Source: Ectopseudomonas mendocina (GTDB taxonomy: Bacteria > Pseudomonadota > Gammaproteobacteria > Pseudomonadales > Pseudomonadaceae). From it: a DNA stretch of 64,000 nt. The position numbers and the translations under genes were made by a program. Where the stretch lies: assembly GCF_016008875.1 (NCBI RefSeq), contig NZ_JADTQG010000017.1:62001-126000 (forward strand), written 5' to 3'. Positions 51,840 through 60,376 of this stretch are shown here, in pieces. The number at the start of each line of letters is the position of its first letter. Position 1 is the stretch's first letter. The notes beneath the pieces were generated by a model. The model saw nothing but the letters and a program-made list of their open reading frames with translations, ran no database searches and was not told where the DNA came from.

Positions 51840-52795
51840 TGCGGGCTCCAGATGCTGACTTCGCGGGCATCCACCGAGGTCGGCAACAGGCTGGCGCCGT
51901 AGAAGGCATCGGCGATCTTCTGCTGCTCGGCGAGGCTGTCCGGTTGTACCAGGCGCACCTGGTAGCTGCGCTTGGCGTTGGCCTTCTCGACGATGGCCGG
52001 GTCGAGGTTGCCCCACAGCGGGCCGAGGATTTCAGCGGCCTGGCGCGGGTTGGCGCGCAGCCAGTCGCCGATCTTCACCAGTTCGGCGAACACGGTCTGC
52101 AGCACCTGCGGGTGGCTCTTGGCGAACTTGGCACTGGTCAGGTAGTAGCGCTGGTAGTCGGCCAGTCCCTTGCCGTCGGCGAGGATGCGGCTCGGCAACT
52201 GCTGCTGGGCGCCGCTGAGGAAGGGCTCCCAGGTGACCCAGGCGTCCACCTTGCGGTTCTCGAAGGCGGCGCGGCCGTCGGCCGGGGTCAGGTAGGCCGG
52301 CTCGATATCGCTGAATTTCAGGCCGGCCTTGTTCAGCGCGGCGATCAGCAGGTAGTGCACGCCGGCGGCCTTGGTCACGGCGACCTTCTTGCCCTTGAGG
52401 TCGGCCAGGGTTTTGATCGGCGAATCCTCGCGCACGATGATCGCCTGCGCGCTGGGGGAGGGTGCTTCCTGGGCGAAGTAGGCGAGGTCGGCACCGGCAG
52501 CCTGGGCGAACACCGGCACGGTGTCGGCGACATCGGCGGAGAGGTCGATATTGCCGACGTTGAGCGCCTCCAGCAGCGGTTGGCCGTTGGGGAATTCGTG
52601 CCAGCTGACGCTGATGTCCTGATCGGCCAGTGCCTTCTCCAGGGTGCCCTGGCTCTTCAGCAGGCTGATCAGCGTGGAGGACTTCTGATAGCCGATGCGC
52701 AGTTGCTCGGCGGCCTCGGTGAGCGGAGCGACGAGCAGGCCGATGGCCAGCGAGGCGGCGATCAGTGTGCTGCGTTTGGAATGGGTGTGGGACAT
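51836..52795 (-). CDS. Aliphatic sulfonate ABC substrate-binding protein (SsuA-like), first copy
   Basis: The 319-residue protein has a signal peptide (STLIAASLAIGLLVAPLTEAA, cleavage around residue 29) and the SsuA core: LRIGYQKSSTLISLLKSQG, WHEFPNGQPLLEALNVGNIDLS, VADTVPVFAQAAGADLAYFA, KVDAWVTWEPFL. The start ATG 52795 is preferred to 52816 because the basic n-region begins there. It overlaps the SfnC/DszC-like gene by 4 bp and carries no permease or ATPase of its own, so it may use the SsuBC-like system across the divergent promoter. Confidence 0.92.
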   Translation of the reverse strand: MSHTHSKRSTLIAASLAIGLLVAPLTEAAEQLRIGYQKSSTLISLLKSQGTLEKALADQDISVSWHEFPNGQPLLEALNVGNIDLSADVADTVPVFAQAAGADLAYFAQEAPSPSAQAIIVREDSPIKTLADLKGKKVAVTKAAGVHYLLIAALNKAGLKFSDIEPAYLTPADGRAAFENRKVDAWVTWEPFLSGAQQQLPSRILADGKGLADYQRYYLTSAKFAKSHPQVLQTVFAELVKIGDWLRANPRQAAEILGPLWGNLDPAIVEKANAKRSYQVRLVQPDSLAEQQKIADAFYGASLLPTSVDAREVSIWSPQ

Positions 52796-53284
52796 GGCGG
52801 CTCTCGATATGAACACGTGCCGGCCATGGGATTGCGGCGGATCACGCGTACTTCAGTGTTTAGAAAAAGAAGTCCGGTGATCCGGTGAAGAGAAACTAGT
52901 CGATATAAAAATCAGTTGTTAAATAATTTTTAGGAATTAGCTAAGGCCGGTTTGTCAGGCGCAGCAGGGACCCTATGCGGGCTGGCTAAGCAAGCCGTGA
53001 GTAGTGGCTCGCAGGATTCGCGGATAAATCCGCTCCTACGGACCGAGTTACATCGGGATCGGACTCATATTCTTTTTTGTTACTACAAAGTGAAAAATAA
53101 TTCTTTTTAGGGATTAACGCTCGTCTCGTAGATTAGCCACCAGCCGACAGCGGACCACCGCATCGGGCCCGAATCAGGGGCTCTTTTGCCAATCCGCCGA
53201 GGCCAGCGCCATGTCCGCTGTCCTGCCGAGCCCCTGTGCAGTGCCAACCCCAGAACAGCACACAGAGCACTTGGAGTATCGAGC
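52796..53284. other. 489-bp divergent control region of the organosulfur module
   Basis: This region is AT-richer than its surroundings. It contains two similar same-orientation elements, AAATAATTTTTAGGAATTAG (52921-52940) and AAATAATTCTTTTTAGGGAT (53095-53114), the latter followed by TAA. It also has TATTCTTTTTTGT at 53068, resembling a string upstream of the sulfur-regulated oscA. A REP half (CGCGGATAAATCCGCTCCTA) lies at 53019-53038. No gene is seen. These elements are likely binding or promoter sites for a sulfur-starvation regulator. Confidence 0.5.
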
Positions 53285-54604
53285 ATGAAAAAATCCACCC
53301 TGGCCCTGGCCGTTACGCTGGCCGCCATCGCCAACCAGGCCACCGCCGCCGGTTTCATCGAAGACAGCAAGGCCAGCCTCGGCCTGCGCAATTTCTATTA
53401 CGACCTGAACACCAAGAACACCGCCAACAACAACGGTGAGGCGCAGGAGTGGGGGCAGGGTTTCATCTTCAATTACAGCTCCGGTTTCACCGAAGGCACC
53501 GTCGGCTTCGGTCTCGACGCCATCGGCCTGCTCGGCGTCAAGCTGGACTCTGGCAGCACCGCAGGCAAGGCCGGCCGTGACCGCACCCCCGGCCAACTCT
53601 TCCCGCTCGATAGCGACGGCAGCGCCGTTGACGACTACAGCAAGGCCGGCGTGACCGCCAAGGTGCGCCTGTCCAAGACCGAGGCACGTATTGGTACCCT
53701 GCTGCCGAAGCTGCCGGTGGTGACCTTCAACGACGGCCGCCTGCTGCCGCAGACTTTCGAAGGCGGGCAGATCACCTCCAACGAGATTGACGGCCTGACC
53801 CTGACCGCCGGCCAGCTGGAAAGCACCAAGACCCGCAGCTCCGCCGACGACATCGCTCTGCGTATCGCCGGCGCCACCGGTGACGCCGACACCAACAAGT
53901 TCTACTTCGCCGGTGGTGACTACAAGCTGACCAAGGACCTGACGCTGCAGTACTACTACGGCAACCTGGAAGACTTCTACAAACAGCACTTCCTCGGCCT
54001 GGTGCACAACTGGGCCATCGGCCCGGGCTCGCTGAAGACCGACCTGCGTTACTTCGACAGCAACTCCGATGGCAAGAACGGCAGCGCCTCCGGCCGTGCT
54101 GATGGCTATCGCAGCGCCGGCTACTGGCGTGCCGGCGACAGCAGCACCGGCGAGGTCGACAACCAGACCTGGAGCGCGCTGTTCACCTACACCCTGGGCA
54201 GCCACTTCGCCAGCCTGGGCTACCAGCAGGTCGAAGGCGACAGCGCCTTCCCCTTCCTCAACCAGGGCGGCGGCAGCTCGTCCTACCTGATCACCGACCG
54301 CCAGATCGGCAAGTTCCAGAACGCCGGCGAGCGCACCTGGCTGGCCGAATACGGCTATGACTTCACCAAACTCGGCGTCCCGGGCCTCAAGGCCAGCGTC
54401 GCCTACCTCAAGGGCGACAACGTCGATTCTGCCAATGGCGATCTGAAGGAGTGGGAACGCGACTTCCGCCTCGACTACACCCTGCAGGACGGTCCGCTGA
54501 AAGGCCTCGGCGTGTCCTGGCGCAACGCGACCCAGCGCGGCAACGTCAGCACTGACGCCGACGAAAACCGCCTGATCCTGAGCTACACCCTGACCCTGCT
54601 CTGA
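53285..54604 (+). CDS. OprD-family outer-membrane porin
   Basis: The 439-residue protein has a signal peptide (MKKSTLALAVTLAAIANQATA, cleavage about 21) and typical OprD features: FIEDSKASLGLRNFYY at the mature start, GFIFNYSSGFTEGTVGFGLDAIG, and a C-terminal strand ending in LSYTLTLL (terminal hydrophobic residue for BAM). OprD porins admit small acidic or aromatic nutrients; the context indicates organosulfur compounds. It precedes the SsuA-like gene, with a REP half in the 169-bp gap. SD GGAG lies 8-11 nt upstream. Confidence 0.93.
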   Translation: MKKSTLALAVTLAAIANQATAAGFIEDSKASLGLRNFYYDLNTKNTANNNGEAQEWGQGFIFNYSSGFTEGTVGFGLDAIGLLGVKLDSGSTAGKAGRDRTPGQLFPLDSDGSAVDDYSKAGVTAKVRLSKTEARIGTLLPKLPVVTFNDGRLLPQTFEGGQITSNEIDGLTLTAGQLESTKTRSSADDIALRIAGATGDADTNKFYFAGGDYKLTKDLTLQYYYGNLEDFYKQHFLGLVHNWAIGPGSLKTDLRYFDSNSDGKNGSASGRADGYRSAGYWRAGDSSTGEVDNQTWSALFTYTLGSHFASLGYQQVEGDSAFPFLNQGGGSSSYLITDRQIGKFQNAGERTWLAEYGYDFTKLGVPGLKASVAYLKGDNVDSANGDLKEWERDFRLDYTLQDGPLKGLGVSWRNATQRGNVSTDADENRLILSYTLTLL

Positions 54605-54773
54605 TCAGCGCTTTCGTTAGTCATTGCACAAACCTGTGGGAGCGGACTTGTTCGCGAAGTTCGCGGCTGACGCCTCGTCACGGTTGTTCCCCATTGCCAC
54701 CAACCCGCTATGCCATCTCCTGACCGGCCCGCAAACGGGCCGGAAGGTGAGTCATCCGTCTATGGAGATGATC

Positions 54774-55766
54774 ATGAAAAGCACCATCTTGCGTTTTGGC
54801 CTGACCGCGTTGTTCGCCGCCTGGCTGCCCACTGCCGTACACGCCGCATCCCCAAAGGAAGTGCGCCTCGACTACGCCTACTACGCCCCCACCAGCCTGG
54901 TGCTCAAGCAACAGGGCCTGCTGGAAAAAGCCCTCGCGCCGCAGGGCATCGCCGTGAAATGGGTATTCAGCCAGGGCAGCAACCGCTCGCTGGAATACCT
55001 CAATGGCGGCAGCACCGATTTCGCCTCCACCGCCGGCCTGGCTGCCGTGCTCAGCCGCGCCAACGGCGCGCCGATCAACACCGTCTACGTCGCCAGTCGC
55101 CCGGAATGGACGGCACTGGTGGTGCCCAAGGACTCGCCCATCCAGTCGCTGGCCGACCTCAAGGGCAAGAAGGTCGCCGCCACCAAGGGCACCGACCCAT
55201 TCCTGTTCCTCCTGCAAAGCCTGCACAAGGCCGGGCTGGACAAGAACGACGTGGAAATCGTCCACCTGCAGCACCCCGACGGTCGCGTCGCCCTGGAGCG
55301 CGGCGACGTGCAGGCCTGGGCCGGGCTCGACCCGCTGATGGCGGCCAGCGAGCTGCAGGCCGGATCGCGCCTGCTGTACCGCAACCGCGACCTCAACAGC
55401 TACAGCGTGCTCAGCGTCACCGAGACCTTCGCCAAGCAGCAGCCCGAGCTGATCAAACAGGTGATCGTCGCCTACGAGCAGGCGCGCCAGTGGGCCATCG
55501 CCAACCCCGATGCTCTGGCCCAGTTGCTCGCCGACGAAGCCACGCTGCCGCTGGAAGTGGCCAAGCTGCAACTGTCGCGCACCGACTTCAGCAACCCGCG
55601 GCCGGGCGCCGAACACATCAAGGCGCTGAAAGCCGCCGCGCCCATCCTGCTCGACGAGCAACTGGTGCGTCCGGGTACAGACGTAGCCCAGGTGGTCGAT
55701 CAACTGATCCAGCCGCAACTGGCCGCCCAGGTGATCGGCCAGAACGTCGCCAAGGCGGGGAACTGA
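54774..55766 (+). CDS. Aliphatic sulfonate/sulfate-ester ABC substrate-binding protein, second copy
   Basis: The 330-residue protein has a signal peptide (MKSTILRFGLTALFAAWLPTAVHA, cleavage about 24) and a mature SsuA-like core: VRLDYAYYAPTSLVLKQQG, FSQGSNRSLEYLNGGSTDFAS, VQAWAGLDPLMAASELQ. It is clearly different from the copy at 51836 and may recognise another ligand (aryl sulfate esters as in AtsR, or a different alkyl sulfonate). SD GGAG (54764-54767) is 6 nt before the ATG. It leads into the permease 3 bp after its stop. Confidence 0.92.
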   Translation: MKSTILRFGLTALFAAWLPTAVHAASPKEVRLDYAYYAPTSLVLKQQGLLEKALAPQGIAVKWVFSQGSNRSLEYLNGGSTDFASTAGLAAVLSRANGAPINTVYVASRPEWTALVVPKDSPIQSLADLKGKKVAATKGTDPFLFLLQSLHKAGLDKNDVEIVHLQHPDGRVALERGDVQAWAGLDPLMAASELQAGSRLLYRNRDLNSYSVLSVTETFAKQQPELIKQVIVAYEQARQWAIANPDALAQLLADEATLPLEVAKLQLSRTDFSNPRPGAEHIKALKAAAPILLDEQLVRPGTDVAQVVDQLIQPQLAAQVIGQNVAKAGN

Positions 55767-55769
55767 CCG

Positions 55770-56599
55770 ATGGGTGCGCTCAACCTCGTCATCGGTCGCT
55801 GGGCTGAACGGCTCCCCGACTGGCGGCCGGCACTGACCGACCTGCGTGGTTGGGTGGTGCCCCTGCTGCTACTGGCCCTGCTGGAAACCCTGGTGCGCAG
55901 CTGCGTATTGCCCGCACACCAGATGCCTGCGCCGAGCCAGGTGGCGAAAACGCTGTACCTTCTGGCGCAGAGCGGCGAGCTGTGGCGGCATCTGAACGCC
56001 AGCCTGCTGCGCGTCGGCGCCGGTTTTGCCATCGGCGCCGCGCTGGCATCGTCATCGGCACCTGGGTAGGCCTCAGCCGCCGCGCCGAAGCCTATCTGGA
56101 GCCGACCTTCCAGGCGCTGCGGGCGATTCCCAGCCTGGCCTGGGTGCCGCTGTTGCTGCTCTGGTTGGGCATCGACGAAACGCCGAAGATCGTGTTGATC
56201 GCCCTAGGCGCCTTCTTCCCGGTGTACCTGTCGCTGCTCGCCGGCATTCGCAATATCGACCGCAAACTGGTGGAAGTGGGCCGGCTCTACGGCCTTTCGT
56301 CCCTGGCACTGGTGCGCCGCATTCTGCTACCCGCTGCGCTGCCGAGCCTGTTCACTGGCCTGCGCGGCGCGCTCAGCCTGAGCTGGATGTTCCTCGTCGC
56401 CGCCGAACTGATTGCCGCCACCCGTGGCCTTGGCTACTTGCTCAGCGACGGCCGGGAAACCTCGCGGCCGGATCTGGTGATCGCCGCCATCCTGCTGCTG
56501 GCACTGCTCGGCAAACTCAGCGACAGCCTGCTCAAAGCTTGGGAAACCCGCGCCCTGCGTTGGCGCGACAGTTATCAGGGCGGGGAGGGCGGAGCATGA
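55770..56599 (+). pseudogene. Sulfonate ABC permease (SsuC/AtsB-like), interrupted by a frameshift
   Basis: From ATG 55770 the frame gives residues typical of the N-terminus of an SsuC-like permease (VLPAHQMPAPSQVAKTLYLLA). It stops at TAG about 56067 after GAALASSSAPG. The +2 frame continues exactly with IVIGTWVGLSRRAEAYLEPTF and the EAA loop (LVEVGRLYGLSSLALVRRILLPAALPSLFTG) to 56599. Adding one G after CTGG (near 56046) would restore GAALGIVIGTWVGL, so one base is lost in a G run. It is either a true pseudogene, which would cripple uptake by this system, or a sequencing error. It overlaps ssuB by 4 bp. Confidence 0.85.
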
Positions 56600-57327
56600 G
56601 TGCACTGCTGAAACTGCAGAACATCCACAAGGCCTTCGCTGACGTGCGCGTGCTCGAAGACGTCAGCCTGAGCCTGGCCGCTGGCGAAGTGGTCAGCCTG
56701 CTCGGCCCTTCCGGTTGCGGCAAGAGCACCCTGCTGCGCATCGCTGCCGGGCTGGATCAGGATTACCAAGGCGGGCTGGAACTCAACCCGCTGCTCCACT
56801 TCGGGCGTGGCAGCGGCATCGGCGTGGTGTTCCAGGAACCCCGGCTGATGCCCTGGCTCAGCGTGGCGCAGAACGTCGGCTTCGCCGATGGCTGGGTGGC
56901 CGACGACCAGTGGGTTGAACAATTGCTCCGCGACGTCGGCTTGCATGGGCGTGGCGACGCGTTGCCCAAACACTTATCCGGCGGCCAGGCCCAGCGTGTG
57001 GCCATCGCCCGCGCCCTGTACGGCAAACCGCAGGTACTGCTGCTGGATGAGCCCTTCAGCGCGGTGGACGCCTTCACCCGCATGAAACTGCAGGACTTGG
57101 TGGTGGAGCTGGCCGCCCGCTACGAGATCGCCGTGCTGCTGGTCACCCATGACCTCGACGAAGCCTTCTACCTCAGCGACCGCGTGCTGATCCTTGGCGG
57201 CACACCAAGCCGCCTGCAACGCGAACTGGCCGTACCCCTGGCTCGCCCCCGCGACCGTCGCTCAGCGGAGCTGGCCTATCTGCGCGGCGAGGCGTTGACC
57301 GAGCTGTACCAGTCGCACGTGCTGTAA
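56596..57327 (+). CDS. ssuB: Sulfonate ABC transporter ATPase (SsuB-like)
   Basis: The 243-residue ATPase has Walker A GPSGCGKS (37-44), signature LSGGQAQRVAIARAL (about 127-141), Walker B VLLLDEPFSAVD, and LLVTHDLDEAFYLSDR. This matches SsuB/AtsC. It overlaps the permease stop by 4 bp, an intact operon junction despite the permease frameshift. An intrinsic terminator follows at 57355. It would serve the SsuA-like proteins at 51836 and 54774. Confidence 0.93.
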   Translation: MSALLKLQNIHKAFADVRVLEDVSLSLAAGEVVSLLGPSGCGKSTLLRIAAGLDQDYQGGLELNPLLHFGRGSGIGVVFQEPRLMPWLSVAQNVGFADGWVADDQWVEQLLRDVGLHGRGDALPKHLSGGQAQRVAIARALYGKPQVLLLDEPFSAVDAFTRMKLQDLVVELAARYEIAVLLVTHDLDEAFYLSDRVLILGGTPSRLQRELAVPLARPRDRRSAELAYLRGEALTELYQSHVL

Positions 57328-57354
57328 ACGAACTCTTCAAGGTGGAGTACTTTT

Positions 57355-57378
57355 TCGGGCCGTTAGGCCCGATTTTTT
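57355..57378 (+). terminator. Intrinsic terminator of the sulfonate operon
   Basis: TCGGGCC (57355-57361), loop GTTA, GGCCCGA (57366-57372), then T6. This is a compact rho-independent terminator 28 bp after the ssuB stop. Confidence 0.88.
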
Positions 57379-57480
57379 GTTCGTGATTTGGAGGAAATGC
57401 TATTCGTAGGGGCCGGTTTGCTGGCGATCAGCTTCGAATGGACGCTACGAGTGAGCCGATTCGCTGTAGCCCGGAGGGTA

Positions 57481-57531
57481 TTGGGGGACAGACCACAATT
57501 TAACAGGTACTTAATCGTGGTCTGTCCCCAA
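57481..57531. repeat. Inverted repeat with GGGGACAGACCAC arms
   Basis: GGGGACAGACCAC (57484-57496) and GTGGTCTGTCCCC (57517-57529) are perfect 13-bp arms with flanking TTGG/CCAA. The spacer holds TTAA-rich sequence (TTTAACAGG, CTTAATC). Sequences of this style accompany REP-associated tyrosine transposase genes in Pseudomonas. No transposase gene is present, so this would be a solo non-autonomous remnant. Confidence 0.55.
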
Positions 57532-57578
57532 TTGTTCAATTGTTTCCCAAACCCACCCACAAATTCTGTGAGCACCAC

Positions 57579-57791
57579 TGTGGATAACCTTTGCAAAAGC
57601 CCTTCGCGCCTAGCATTCAAGCGGGCCTCGGCGGGCCGCTCAGTTTTTGCTCAATGACGCTTTGCTGGCGTTATCGCCAGGCGGAATATCGCTTTTAATC
57701 AATCACTTGGCTCATGTTTTCAACAGTGGGGCAGGGCAGTGGCGGCTTGCCGGGTGTCGTACACAAAATCTGGGGAAAGCGCTGTGGATAA
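57579..57791. other. Two perfect DnaA boxes (TGTGGATAA) outside any obvious oriC
   Basis: TGTGGATAA occurs at 57579-57587 and 57783-57791 on the same strand, exactly the complement of the DnaA consensus TTATCCACA. No dnaA, rpmH, dnaN or AT-rich unwinding element is nearby. It might be a DnaA-titrating or regulatory locus, or chance. Confidence 0.4.
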
Positions 57792-57923
57792 GATGCGGGA
57801 AAACTCCTCCAGGCCAGGTGGAGCAAGGGCTGCGCTTGGCTGGCGATTTTTCGTGCGATGTCGTGCTGCTGTCATCTTTCGTGGCTATAGTGGCCGGTCG
57901 ACTGCAGTCGCTGGAGCCCTTTT

Positions 57924-59258
57924 ATGTCCGACTCGCTTGAACGTCCCGCCACGGTTAGTTTGCTGCAGGCTTTCTGGTTCTGGTTGAAGCTGGGGCTGAT
58001 CAGTTTCGGCGGGCCGGCGGGGCAGATTTCAATCATGCATCAGGAGCTGGTGGAGAAGCGTCGCTGGCTGTCCGAACGGCGTTTTCTGCATGCGCTGAAC
58101 TACTGCATGATGCTGCCCGGGCCGGAGGCGCAGCAGTTGGCCACTTATATCGGCTGGCTGATGCACCGCACCTGGGGCGGGGTGATCGCCGGGGCATTAT
58201 TCGTGCTGCCGTCGCTGCTGATTCTGGTCGTGCTGTCCTGGATCTATCTGGCGTTCGGCGATGTGCCGCTGGTGGCGGGGATCTTCTATGGCATCAAGCC
58301 GGCGGTGACTGCCATTGTGGTGCAGGCGGCCTGGCGCATTGGCGGGCGGGTGTTGGAGAACGCCTGGCTGTGGGCCATCGCGGCGGCGGCCTTCGTCGCT
58401 ATTTTCGCGTTGCAGCTGCCGTTCCCGCTGATCGTGCTGGGCGCCGCGCTGGTGGGTTATATCGGCGGGCGGCTGGCGCCGCAGCACTTCGCGGTCGGTG
58501 GTGGCCATGGCGAGAAGGTCGGGGCGCATGCGCCGGCGTTGATCGATGACGAGACGCGCCTGGCGCACACGCATTTTCGTTCCGGCCGGCTGGCGCTGAT
58601 CCTGCTGGTCGGCGTGGTGCTTTGGCTGCTGCCGATGGGCCTGCTGACCTTGGCATTTGGCTGGCAGGGCACGCTGACGCAGATGGGCTGGTTCTTCACC
58701 AAGGCGGCGCTGCTGACCTTCGGCGGCGCCTACGCGGTGCTGCCCTATGTGTACCAGGGCGCCATCGACCACTACGGTTGGCTGACGCCCCGGCAGATGA
58801 TCGATGGCCTGGCGTTGGGCGAGACAACGCCGGGGCCGTTGATCATGGTGGTGGCGTTTGTCGCGTTCGTCGGTGCCTATGGCCAGCCGGTGTTCGGTGG
58901 CGATTCGGCCTTCGCCAGTGGAGCGCTGGCGGCCTGCCTGGTCACCTGGTTCACCTTCCTGCCGTCGTTCCTGTTCATCCTCGCCGGCGGGCCGCTGGTG
59001 GAGTCGACTCATGGTCAGTTGAAGTTCACCGCGCCGCTGACCGGCATCACTGCGGCGGTGGTCGGGGTGATTCTCAACCTGGCGTTGTTCTTCGGTTATC
59101 ACGTGCTCTGGCCGCAAGGTTTTGCTGGTACGTTCGATTGGCTGTCGGCGTTGATTACCCTCGGGGCGGGCGTGGCGTTGCTGGGCTTCAAGCGTGGGGT
59201 GATCGAGACGCTGCTGGCTTGTGCCCTGGTTGGCTTGCTGGTGCAATGGTTGGTTTGA
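57924..59258 (+). CDS. chrA: Chromate efflux transporter
   Basis: The 444-residue protein consists of two CHR domains. The first has WFWLKLGLISFGGPAGQIS and LPGPEAQQLATYIGWLMH; the second has FFTKAALLTFGGAYAVLPYVYQ and LALGETTPGPLIMVVAFVAFVG. The long-chain (two-domain) ChrA exports chromate as an anion. Its presence fits the window's sulfate uptake genes, because chromate enters through sulfate transporters. The start ATG precedes SDSLERP and the first domain; upstream sequence has no strong SD. The ACR3-like gene follows 18 bp later. Confidence 0.94.
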   Translation: MSDSLERPATVSLLQAFWFWLKLGLISFGGPAGQISIMHQELVEKRRWLSERRFLHALNYCMMLPGPEAQQLATYIGWLMHRTWGGVIAGALFVLPSLLILVVLSWIYLAFGDVPLVAGIFYGIKPAVTAIVVQAAWRIGGRVLENAWLWAIAAAAFVAIFALQLPFPLIVLGAALVGYIGGRLAPQHFAVGGGHGEKVGAHAPALIDDETRLAHTHFRSGRLALILLVGVVLWLLPMGLLTLAFGWQGTLTQMGWFFTKAALLTFGGAYAVLPYVYQGAIDHYGWLTPRQMIDGLALGETTPGPLIMVVAFVAFVGAYGQPVFGGDSAFASGALAACLVTWFTFLPSFLFILAGGPLVESTHGQLKFTAPLTGITAAVVGVILNLALFFGYHVLWPQGFAGTFDWLSALITLGAGVALLGFKRGVIETLLACALVGLLVQWLV

Positions 59259-59276
59259 GTCCGACTGGAGAGGCCG

Positions 59277-60227
59277 ATGCAACGGCTAACGCTGGAGCGC
59301 CAGCAGGTCTGGGTGTATCTGGCCGGCATCATGCTGGGTTTGCTGCTGGGCACCCTGTGGCCAGGTATCGGCCATATCAGCGACTGGCTGTTATGGCCGG
59401 CGCTGATGCTTTTGCTGTTCGCCACCTTCGTGCAGGTGCCGCTGCTGCATTTACGCGAGGCGTTTAGCGACCACCGTTTCGTTCTCGCGGTGTTGCTGGG
59501 CAATTTCGCCCTGTTGCCACTGCTGGTGTGGGGCCTGTTGCAGTCGCTGCCGGACGATCCGGCGCTGCGCCTGGGCGTGCTGTTGGTGTTGCTGGTGCCC
59601 TGCACCGACTGGTTCATCACCTTCAGCCAGTTGGGCGGTGGCAACGTGCCGCGCGCCATCGCGGTCACCCCGCTGAACCTGCTTGTGCAATTGCTCCTGC
59701 TGCCGCTGTACCTGTGGCTGATGGCCGACGCGCAGTTCGCCACGACGCTGGGCCTGGCTGATGTCTGGCCGGCTGTGCTGGTGGTTTTGCTGCCGCTGCT
59801 GCTGGCGCTGCCAACCCAACGCTGGATCGAGGCGCGTGCCGAGCGTGAGCGGGTGCGCGATCACCTGGCCTGGTGGCCGATTCCGTTGCTGGGGCTGGTG
59901 TTGCTGTTGATCGCCGCTGCCCAGGTGGGAGTGGCGCGTTCGGCGCTGGAGTTGTTGCCCGTGCTGCTGCCGTTATTCGCGGGCTTCCTGATGTTGGCGG
60001 CACTGCTGGCCAAGGCGCTGGCCGTGCTGCTGGGTCTGCCGCGTGATCAGGGGCGTACCCTGGCGTTCAGCATGGGCACGCGCAATTCCTTCGTCATGCT
60101 GCCTTTTGCCGTGGCGTTGCCCGCAGGCTGGGAGTTGGTGGCCCTGGTGATCGTGTTGCAGTCGCTGGTGGAGCTGTTCGGCATGCTGCTGTATCTATGG
60201 GTATTGCCGCGTTATCTATTCAGGTGA
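59277..60227 (+). CDS. ACR3/BASS-family transporter (putative arsenite efflux)
   Basis: The 316-residue protein has ten TM helices with VYLAGIMLGLLLGTLWPG at TM1, LVLLVPCTDWFITFSQLGGGN (Cys in TM4, matching the conserved ACR3 Cys region) and MGTRNSFVMLPFAVALP (TM9-10 signature). ACR3 proteins export arsenite, but this branch of the BASS superfamily also includes other anion transporters, and no arsR/arsC lies nearby. Only 18 bp separate it from chrA, so a shared transcript for toxic oxyanion export is likely. Confidence 0.82.
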   Translation: MQRLTLERQQVWVYLAGIMLGLLLGTLWPGIGHISDWLLWPALMLLLFATFVQVPLLHLREAFSDHRFVLAVLLGNFALLPLLVWGLLQSLPDDPALRLGVLLVLLVPCTDWFITFSQLGGGNVPRAIAVTPLNLLVQLLLLPLYLWLMADAQFATTLGLADVWPAVLVVLLPLLLALPTQRWIEARAERERVRDHLAWWPIPLLGLVLLLIAAAQVGVARSALELLPVLLPLFAGFLMLAALLAKALAVLLGLPRDQGRTLAFSMGTRNSFVMLPFAVALPAGWELVALVIVLQSLVELFGMLLYLWVLPRYLFR

Positions 60228-60376
60228 CGCGGCAGGCCGCGCACCCATGACGGCCGGCCTCCAGCCGCTCCAATACGCTTTCTTTACGCCCCGGTCACGG
60301 GGCGCCAATCGATTTTTTACGGCCAGCCTTTCGACAATGCTCGCGAGCGGATTCCTCGCATCGTGGAGCTTTGTAA

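Larger units (their letters stand above)
57328..57923. other. 596-bp noncoding stretch with terminator, palindrome and DnaA boxes
   Basis: It holds the ssuB terminator (57355-57378), a GGGGACAGACCAC inverted repeat (57481-57531), and two perfect same-strand TGTGGATAA DnaA-box sequences (57579-57587 and 57783-57791). The short open frames in it are not convincing as genes. The last 100 bp probably carry the chrA promoter. Confidence 0.55.

Noticed and set aside
57388..57657. Possible 89-residue gene between ssuB and chrA
   Set aside because: It runs through the GGGGACAGACCAC palindrome and the DnaA box, has no SD or domain, and the DNA is noncoding in character.
60228..60376. KdpE operator upstream of kdpF
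   Set aside because: The region has an ATTTTTTAC string but no convincing repeated KdpE half-sites; the assignment would be a guess.
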